Shown piece by piece: positions 1 through 5,421 of a stretch of DNA of 5,421 bases. A model generated the notes under the pieces. The model did not search any database and was not told where the DNA came from. It saw only the letters and a list, made by a program, of their open reading frames with translations. This DNA comes from Candidatus Sumerlaeota bacterium (lineage in GTDB: Bacteria > Sumerlaeota > Sumerlaeia > SLMS01). The stretch's first letter is position 1. Each line of letters opens with the position of its first letter. A program made the position numbers and the translations under genes. Where the stretch lies: the NCBI GenBank assembly GCA_020850785.1, contig JADZDZ010000054.1, positions 1 through 5,421 on the forward strand, given 5' to 3'.

Positions 1-43
1 CCCATCACCGGAAGAATGATCGCGGACCTGCTGCGCCAAAAGC
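1..43. other. Left-edge intergenic stub, no supported gene
   Basis: These bases lie downstream of the last permease stop codon. On the minus strand there is a GTG and an adjacent ATG near bases 3-8 that could open a following gene, perhaps the missing ATP-binding subunit. No Shine-Dalgarno sequence stands at a useful distance and only two bases remain after the ATG, so no gene is called. No hairpin followed by a T-run is visible, so the operon may continue leftwards. Confidence 0.3.
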
Positions 44-865
44 TCACCCCTTGATAGCGCCTGCCGTAAGGCCGGAAACAATTCGCCGCTGGAAAACCAG
101 CACCAACACAATCAGTGGAAGCGTCGTGATCAGCCCGCCGGCCATGATCTGGCCGAAGGGCACTTCGTAGCTCATTTCGCCGCTGAATTGCGCGACAACC
201 ACGGTTGCGGTGCGCGCGCGTTGATCCTCCGTGAAGCTCAGCGCAAACAGGTATTCATTCCAGCAGGAGATGAATGCCAGCAGCGCCGTCGTCACGAAGC
301 CCGGCGCCGTCAGTGGCAGCATCACGTGCCAGAGTGTTTGCCAGGTCGATGCGCCATCGACATACGAAGCCTCCTCCAACTCGCGCGGCAACGTGCGGAA
401 GAACGACGTCAGCACCCAGACAGTGAAGGGCAATGTCGTCAGCATGTTCGTGATCACAAGCGCCATCGGCGTGTTGAAGAGGCCGGCGGCGGTGATCATG
501 CGAAACAACGCCCCCACGACCGCGATTTGCGGGAAGGTGGTCATCGCAAGAATCAGGTACAACACCGGCCGACGTCCCCTGAACGTGAACCGCGCCAGTG
601 CGTATGCCGCCAGCGATCCCGCCATGAGCGACAGCGCCGTCGTCAGCACCGCGACAAGCACGGAGTTCAACAGGCCCCTCAGGAAGATGGGATTCGCCAG
701 CACGCTCGCGTAGGCTTCGAAGCTGGGCGGCAGCGGCAGATACTGCACCGGAAGCGCGCTGATTTGAGCGGCGGGCTTGAGGCTCGTGTTGATCGCCCAG
801 TAGAAGGGGAAAAGAGCGTAGAGCAGCAACGCGGCGACGACCAGATGAAATCCCATGCGCTTCAT
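44..865 (-). CDS. Carbohydrate ABC transporter permease, MalG/ThuG type
   Basis: Inner-membrane permease, the second half of the channel of a CUT1-family sugar importer (273 residues, normal family length). A first membrane segment at about residues 6-25 is followed by a periplasmic stretch and then further hydrophobic segments at about 65-90, 100-125, 135-155, 185-210 and 240-258. The cytoplasmic EAA loop that docks on the ATPase is clear at about 162-184: ELEEASYVDGA, then MLP. The C-terminal RRIVSGLTAGAIKG is a typical ending for this subfamily. Its ATG overlaps the stop of the upstream permease by one base (TGATG), and a GGAG sits 8 bases before it (874-877), so translation is probably coupled. 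The family is certain; the sugar cannot be read from the permease alone. Confidence 0.95.
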   Translation of the reverse strand: MKRMGFHLVVAALLLYALFPFYWAINTSLKPAAQISALPVQYLPLPPSFEAYASVLANPIFLRGLLNSVLVAVLTTALSLMAGSLAAYALARFTFRGRRPVLYLILAMTTFPQIAVVGALFRMITAAGLFNTPMALVITNMLTTLPFTVWVLTSFFRTLPRELEEASYVDGASTWQTLWHVMLPLTAPGFVTTALLAFISCWNEYLFALSFTEDQRARTATVVVAQFSGEMSYEVPFGQIMAGGLITTLPLIVLVLVFQRRIVSGLTAGAIKG

Positions 866-1767
866 CAGCTACGCTCCGGCTCGCGCATCAGCGTTGTATA
901 GACAATGACAAACAGGAACACCATCAGAAACAACGCAATGCAGACCGCGCTTCCCGTCCCCGCATTGATGTATTCAAACAACTGGCGATACGCGTACACC
1001 CCCACCGATTCCGTGCCGAATTTTCCCCTCGTCAGGACCCACACCACGTCAAAGACGCGCAGCGCATCCAGAGAGCGGAAGACCACGGCAACGGTGATCG
1101 CCGGCTTCAGCAGCGGAAGCGTGATGCGCCGGAATTGCTGCCAGCCCGTCGCCCCATCCACCCGCGCCGACTCGTAGAGCTCAGCGGGAATGCCCTGCAA
1201 TCCCGCGAGCAGCATCAGCGCGAAGAAGGGAAACGTCTTCCACACATCGACGGCGATCACGCTCGCCATGGCGAAGCTGTTGGTGCCGGTCCACGCGATG
1301 GGCTCCGCGATGACGTGCAGCTTCCGCACGGCGATGTCGTTGATGACCCCGAAACTGTCATTTAGCATCCACTCCCACATGCGCGCGGAAACGACGGTGG
1401 GAATTGCCCAGGGAATCAACACCGCAGCGCGCAGGATCGCCCGCCCGCGAAAGGGGACGTTGATCACTAGCGCCGCAACCATGCCGATGATCAATTCCAG
1501 CGTGACGCTGCTGATTCCAAACACGAGCGTGTTCAGGATCGACTTCAGAAAATCACCATCGCGAACGATTGCCGAATAGTTCCTGAAGCCGACAAGCGTG
1601 CTGCTCACCTGACCCGCCTCGCTGTCGGTGAAGCTCATGTACAGCGTGTTCAGCAGTGGATATATTCCCACGAGCGAGAGAATGACGAGCGCGGGACAGA
1701 GAAACATCCACGCAAGTCGTCCCTGCGCGCGATCAATGGCGCTGCTCGCTCCTGCGGCGGAGGTCAT
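865..1767 (-). CDS. Carbohydrate ABC transporter permease, MalF/ThuF/UgpA type
   Basis: Inner-membrane permease of 300 residues, partner of the downstream MalG-type protein. A short cytoplasmic N-terminus of about 18 residues precedes the first membrane segment (about 19-40). Further hydrophobic segments fall at about 78-103, 110-128, 165-190, 220-235 and 272-292. The EAA loop is at about 196-218: ELYESARVDGA, then ITLP. It lacks the long N-terminal extension and large periplasmic domain of enteric MalF, so it fits the shorter trehalose/maltose and glycerol-phosphate-type permeases. The ATG overlaps the stop of the binding-protein gene by four bases (ATGA), and AAGGA directly abuts the start, so translation most likely relies on coupling to the upstream gene. 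The substrate is inferred only from the neighbouring binding protein. Confidence 0.95.
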   Translation of the reverse strand: MTSAAGASSAIDRAQGRLAWMFLCPALVILSLVGIYPLLNTLYMSFTDSEAGQVSSTLVGFRNYSAIVRDGDFLKSILNTLVFGISSVTLELIIGMVAALVINVPFRGRAILRAAVLIPWAIPTVVSARMWEWMLNDSFGVINDIAVRKLHVIAEPIAWTGTNSFAMASVIAVDVWKTFPFFALMLLAGLQGIPAELYESARVDGATGWQQFRRITLPLLKPAITVAVVFRSLDALRVFDVVWVLTRGKFGTESVGVYAYRQLFEYINAGTGSAVCIALFLMVFLFVIVYTTLMREPERS

Positions 1768-3038
1768 TCCTTCAGGCGCGCCTTGATCTTTTCCTCAGCC
1801 TCCGCAAGCGCCGCCTCCACGGGCTTGTCGCCGTTCAAGATGCTATGCACAGCATCGTAGTAGATCGCGGAAACCTGATTGTAGTAACGACCCGTTCCCA
1901 CCGATGGCCGCGCGACGGCGTTCTCAAAAACCGCCTTCATGTTTTCGAAATAGGGAACCTTCTTTGCAATCTCCTCATTCCCGTAAACAGCGGGACGATT
2001 CGGCAGGTAGCCATCCATCGCGCGCAGCGACTGCGCCTTTTCCGACGTCATGAAGGCGACGAACTTCTTCGCTTCGGGAATGTGCCTGCTGTATTTGGAA
2101 ACCGCGAGGTTCCATCCGCCGAGCGTCGCTGCGGAACCGCCCTTGTCGCCCGGCAGAATGGAGACGGAAAACTTGTCATGCACCGGGGAGTCGGGGGATT
2201 TTTCAATCGTCCACACGTAGGGCCAATTTCGCATGAAGGCCGCGTAACCGTTGTGAAAGACGAGGCGCGACTCCTCCTCCTTGTACGTCAGGTTCCCCTG
2301 TGTGGAAATCGTTCCAATCCACTTGCGGGCTCGCGCAAACGCGGCGCGCGCGCCCTCCGTGTTCACCTGCACCGTGCCATCGGGCGCGACGATCACGCCG
2401 CCATCATGCGACTTCTGCCACTCCAGCGCATCGCAGGTAAGGTTCTCCCCCGCCGCGCCCTGAAAAACAAATCCCTGAAACGATTCGTTGCCGGCACGAC
2501 GCTCCCCGCTCATTATCTTCGTCGCCATTTCCTCAAGCTCATCCCACGTTTTCGGCGGCTCCGCGTAATCATATTTCCTGAGGAGGTCCGTGCGATAATA
2601 CAGCATCGGCGCATCGCTGTAAAATGGCGCGAAGACCAGCTTCCCCTTGTAGGTGTTGTTCTCAATGACGGTTGGAAAAAACTCGTCCTTGTTGATCACG
2701 TCGCCCAGGTCCACGCAGTGTTCGCCCAGCAATCCCGGCCACACCACGTCGCAAAGCAGCACGTCCACGTCCGGAGATTTTGCCGAAAGGAATCGTTGAT
2801 AGGCGGCAAGGCGCTCTGTGGAGTTGTCCGGCCCTATCACGATTTCCACCTTGATGCCGGTTTCCTTTTCAAACTCCTTCGCCAAACGCGCATTCAATTC
2901 CAACAGCTTCCCCGTTGAATCACCGTTGAACTTGATTGTGATTTTCTCCGGATTCGCGGAGGTCTGCTTTTCTTCGCCGCAGCCCGCGACGGCGACGATC
3001 ATGGCAAGCAGGAGAAATAGAAATGACATTCGGCGCAT
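1764..3038 (-). CDS. Sugar ABC transporter substrate-binding lipoprotein, trehalose/maltose-type (ThuE/LpqY-like)
   Basis: Extracytoplasmic sugar-binding lipoprotein of 424 residues that delivers substrate to the two downstream permeases. The N-terminus has basic residues (MRR), a hydrophobic core and a lipobox V17-A18-G19-C20, so the mature protein is probably lipid-anchored at Cys20. The rest is a cluster-B extracellular solute-binding fold (SBP_bac_1 type). Recognisable pieces are YYRTDLL (147-153), PPKTWDEL (161-168), GFVFQGAAGENLTCDALEW (189-207), FMRNWPY (269-275), LGGWNLAVSK (307-316) and YLPNRPAVY (344-352). The GF-F-G-LTC-ALEW block is what I associate with trehalose/maltose/alpha-glucoside binders such as ThuE and LpqY. 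A GTG twelve bases further upstream (base 3050) is possible, but I prefer the ATG because GGGAG lies 5 bases before it. Family call firm, ligand tentative. Confidence 0.93.
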   Translation of the reverse strand: MRRMSFLFLLLAMIVAVAGCGEEKQTSANPEKITIKFNGDSTGKLLELNARLAKEFEKETGIKVEIVIGPDNSTERLAAYQRFLSAKSPDVDVLLCDVVWPGLLGEHCVDLGDVINKDEFFPTVIENNTYKGKLVFAPFYSDAPMLYYRTDLLRKYDYAEPPKTWDELEEMATKIMSGERRAGNESFQGFVFQGAAGENLTCDALEWQKSHDGGVIVAPDGTVQVNTEGARAAFARARKWIGTISTQGNLTYKEEESRLVFHNGYAAFMRNWPYVWTIEKSPDSPVHDKFSVSILPGDKGGSAATLGGWNLAVSKYSRHIPEAKKFVAFMTSEKAQSLRAMDGYLPNRPAVYGNEEIAKKVPYFENMKAVFENAVARPSVGTGRYYNQVSAIYYDAVHSILNGDKPVEAALAEAEEKIKARLKE

Positions 3039-3043
3039 GACAA

Positions 3044-3048
3044 CTCCC
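3044..3048 (-). promoter_or_regulatory. Ribosome binding site deciding the binding-protein start
   Basis: The minus strand reads GGGAG followed by five bases and then ATG at 3038. It supports that ATG over the in-frame GTG at 3050, which overlaps the site and has no Shine-Dalgarno sequence of its own. Confidence 0.6.
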
Positions 3049-3064
3049 ACGACGGAAGCGGATG

Positions 3065-3092
3065 ATTATGAGGATAGTCGCGGGAGTTTGAA
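3065..3092 (-). promoter_or_regulatory. Possible sigma70-like promoter for the ABC importer operon
   Basis: On the minus strand, TTCAAA (3087-3092) is separated by 16 bases from CATAAT (3065-3070), 9 of 12 matches to the standard hexamers. It lies in the 112-base gap before the importer, with a predicted transcript start about 20 bases before the ATG. Just upstream is an 8-base perfect palindrome, ATCGCGAT (3101-3108), which could be an operator core or chance. A second, poorer pairing is TTGGAC with TAGGAT further upstream in the same gap. No experimental-grade support. Confidence 0.25.
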
Positions 3093-3150
3093 TCCGGGCA
3101 ATCGCGATATTGATCCTATGCGCGCCGCCGAACGGTCCAATCGCAGTGCG

Positions 3151-3960
3151 CTACGGCGATTCCACCAGCTTTACCGACAACGAGGACGCCAGTTCACGCG
3201 CCTCGTCGGTTACGGTGCAGTTGGGCGGCAGCTTGATCTCGCGCGCGCCATCCGCATGCTTTTTCTTGATGTCTTCGGATGTCAGAAAGGATCGCGGTGC
3301 GCTCTTGGCGACTTCCTTCGGTGGGTTTTGTTCGATGACGATCTTGTCCGCGCCGGGAAGTAGCGGCAGCAATTCCGCAGGCTCCGCGCGGTATTGCAAT
3401 CCCCACCCCGCCAATCGGTCCAGACACTCATTCAGCAATTCCGTGTAGCTTCCCCTGCCCTGCTTCATCGCGGGGGGAGTCGTCTTCGGCCACTTTGCCG
3501 CATCGCAATCGCCGCCCGCCGCAAGCACCGGCACGCCGCGCAACATCGCGCGCATCACCATCGCAGTGGTGGCATCATCGGGCATGGCATTGGCCAGTTT
3601 GCCGATGGCTGCCCGCGCAGGAAGAAGATAGATCACCGCCTCCGCCTGATCGACGAAGGCTTCACGCTGCTTCAGGTCGGGATTGGTGAAAACGCGATCG
3701 GGGCATCCCATTGCTGCAACAAGCGCATCAATTCCGTGCCGCTCCACGTAACAGGGGGAGGCGACGGCCTTCATCCCCTTCCCGCCGAGAGAACGAATGA
3801 ACGCGAGCGCATCATCATGGCCGTGTTCCGAGCCGTTGATGACGAACAGCAACTTCCTGCCGGGGCCTGAGTCCGCGACCTTGGGCGCAGGCGCCGCCTC
3901 GCGCGCCAGCAGAAGGCGCACGACCTGTTCGACGATCGCTTTCAGTTCACTTTCATTCAT
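3151..3960 (-). CDS. Microcompartment-type flavoprotein (Dfp/PPC-DC-like) with N-terminal encapsulation-peptide-like helix
   Basis: A 269-residue soluble protein with three parts. Residues 1-20 (MNESELKAIVEQVVRLLLAR) form a short amphipathic helix followed by a Pro/Ala/Gly linker (21-35), the arrangement of encapsulation peptides that direct cargo into bacterial microcompartments. Residues about 36-200 look like the flavoprotein fold: a beta strand into a turn with GS (KLLFVINGS, 36-44), then AEAVIYLLPA (106-115), a helix with IGKLANAMPDD (119-129) and GVPVLAA (142-148), matching the strand-loop-helix of FMN-binding decarboxylase-like proteins. Residues about 225-266 resemble the start of EutQ. 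Such flavoproteins recur in BMC loci, where their reaction is not settled as far as I know. No shell gene is in the window. No Shine-Dalgarno sequence precedes the ATG. Family moderately sure, compartment targeting inferred. Confidence 0.7.
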   Translation of the reverse strand: MNESELKAIVEQVVRLLLAREAAPAPKVADSGPGRKLLFVINGSEHGHDDALAFIRSLGGKGMKAVASPCYVERHGIDALVAAMGCPDRVFTNPDLKQREAFVDQAEAVIYLLPARAAIGKLANAMPDDATTAMVMRAMLRGVPVLAAGGDCDAAKWPKTTPPAMKQGRGSYTELLNECLDRLAGWGLQYRAEPAELLPLLPGADKIVIEQNPPKEVAKSAPRSFLTSEDIKKKHADGAREIKLPPNCTVTDEARELASSLSVKLVESP

Positions 3961-3977
3961 TCAGTGGATTGAATGAA
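3956..3977. repeat. Perfect 8-bp inverted repeat over the -10 box and start codon (candidate operator or hairpin)
   Basis: TTCATTCA (3956-3963), a 6-base spacer GTGGAT, then TGAATGAA (3970-3977). The arms are perfectly complementary. The repeat spans the predicted -10 hexamer (3968-3973) and the flavoprotein start codon (3958-3960), a position where a bound repressor would block transcription. In RNA it would be an AU-rich hairpin enclosing the start codon. The left arm extends as three tandem TTCA units (3952-3963). The repeat itself is certain; its role is inferred. Confidence 0.45.
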
Positions 3978-3996
3978 CAAGGGCGAAGCGCGTCAA
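3968..3996 (-). promoter_or_regulatory. Candidate sigma70-like promoter for the flavoprotein gene
   Basis: Minus strand TTGACG (3991-3996), a 17-base spacer, then TTCAAT (3968-3973): 9 of 12 consensus matches with ideal spacing, including five of six at the -35. Only 7 bases separate the -10 from the ATG at 3960, so transcription would start at or next to the A of the start codon, giving a leaderless message. This agrees with the missing Shine-Dalgarno sequence. It sits in the 50-base gap after the small membrane-protein gene. Confidence 0.4.
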
Positions 3997-4010
3997 AGGG
4001 GGAATGCGGA

Positions 4011-4241
4011 TCAGAAGACGTTTGCGATGATTGGCGCGGGAGGGACGTAAATTTCAGGCTGCTTTTCGAGAGCCCTGCGGCGCATGGCCTCGATTTCCGC
4101 CGCGCGGCGGTTGCGCTCCGCCTGATCTTCCGCAGCGACGCGCGCCCGTGCGTTCGTGTATTCAAAGCCGACGTAACCGACACCGCTGGCCACGAGAACC
4201 AGAAAAATGAGCGCCCACGCGCGGGCCGTATCAGCGCGCAT
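4011..4241 (-). CDS. Small single-pass membrane protein with charged helical tail
   Basis: A 76-residue protein I do not recognise. Residues about 8-26 (AWALIFLVLVASGVGYVGF) form one membrane segment with a short N-terminus carrying two arginines. Residues about 31-61 are a very charged Ala/Arg/Glu helix that could form a coiled coil, followed by a proline-containing tail (PEIYVPPAPIIANVF). The arginines on both sides leave topology uncertain. It starts 15 bases after the mrp stop, so it is probably co-transcribed with it. GAGG overlaps that stop, about 13 bases before the ATG, which is a long spacing. No in-frame start exists further upstream. A different reading frame of equal length (3953-4183) overlaps it, but that frame encodes only a Ser/Arg-rich product without structure. 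Existence likely, function unknown. Confidence 0.6.
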   Translation of the reverse strand: MRADTARAWALIFLVLVASGVGYVGFEYTNARARVAAEDQAERNRRAAEIEAMRRRALEKQPEIYVPPAPIIANVF

Positions 4242-4256
4242 CGCCGGGCACCATCC

Positions 4257-5333
<1,077 letters not shown>

Positions 5334-5374
5334 GGGGTGACAGGGTCTTTAAGTTCCCTGGCGATGGCAACCCC

Positions 5375-5421
5375 TTACTTCTTCTTTCCGTCGGACTTTG
5401 CGCCATCCTTGAGCGCGAAGG
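5375..5421 (-). CDS. 3' end of an unidentified gene (partial)
   Basis: The minus strand is open from the right edge to a TAA at 5375-5377, giving the C-terminal residues FALKDGAKSDGKKK. A Lys-rich, hydrophilic tail is common in small basic or secreted proteins but does not identify a family. The gene lies 41 bases upstream of mrp in the same direction and may share its transcript, as no good promoter is visible between them. Since only 14 residues are present, the call rests on position and the plausible ending. Confidence 0.4.
   Translation of the reverse strand, partial: FALKDGAKSDGKKK

Noticed and set aside
1845..2918. Plus-strand open frame of 357 codons
   Set aside because: It is antisense to the binding-protein gene, whose motifs are unmistakable. 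The plus-strand product is Arg/His-rich without any recognisable fold.
3111..3150. Possible terminator after the flavoprotein gene
   Set aside because: There are only short GC complementarities such as CCGTTCGG and CGCACTGCG, with no stem of useful length and no T-run.
3953..4183. Alternative minus-strand frame of 76 codons overlapping the small membrane protein
   Set aside because: The product is Ser/Arg/Pro-rich with no membrane segment or domain, it overlaps the flavoprotein start, and the other frame gives a coherent membrane protein right after mrp.
5341..5360. Inverted repeat CAGGG-N10-CCCTG before mrp
   Set aside because: The stem is only five base pairs with a ten-base loop and no T-run, so neither a terminator nor a convincing operator. 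TTGCCA nearby has no -10 partner at 16-18 bases.

Overview
All the genes I can support in this 5.4 kb window lie on the minus strand, so the reading order runs from right to left. The DNA is moderately GC-rich and tightly packed, with gaps of 112 bases or less. No RNA genes, insertion sequences or CRISPR arrays are visible. Protein content suggests a bacterium outside the usual model groups. My best guess is the Planctomycetota/Verrucomicrobiota neighbourhood or a related candidate phylum such as Sumerlaeota, because the window pairs a microcompartment-type flavoprotein with a sugar ABC transporter. No marker gene here can confirm that.

Right part (about 4011-5421): the lysine-rich end of an unidentified gene enters at the right edge. 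It is followed by a complete Mrp/ApbC-type P-loop ATPase (iron-sulfur cluster carrier), then 15 bases later by a small single-pass membrane protein with a charged helical tail. This looks like one housekeeping transcription unit.

Middle (3151-3960): a 269-residue flavoprotein-family (Dfp/PPC-DC-like) protein. It begins with a short amphipathic helix and a Pro/Ala linker that look like a bacterial microcompartment (BMC) encapsulation peptide, and it ends with a segment resembling the N-terminus of EutQ. Directly in front of it, a sigma70-like promoter (TTGACG-N17-TTCAAT) ends 7 bases before the start codon, no Shine-Dalgarno sequence is present, and an 8-bp inverted repeat (TTCATTCA-N6-TGAATGAA) covers the -10 box and the start codon. 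This suggests a separately controlled, possibly leaderless gene.

Left part (44-3038): a three-gene carbohydrate ABC importer: a lipoprotein substrate-binding protein of the trehalose/maltose-type (ThuE/LpqY-like) group and two MalF/MalG-type permeases. The genes overlap by 4 and 1 bases. The ATPase subunit is not in the window.

Most interesting reading: the flavoprotein may belong to a BMC sugar-degradation system whose shell genes lie outside the window or elsewhere in the genome, with the importer beside it supplying a sugar. No shell protein is visible here, so this remains inference.
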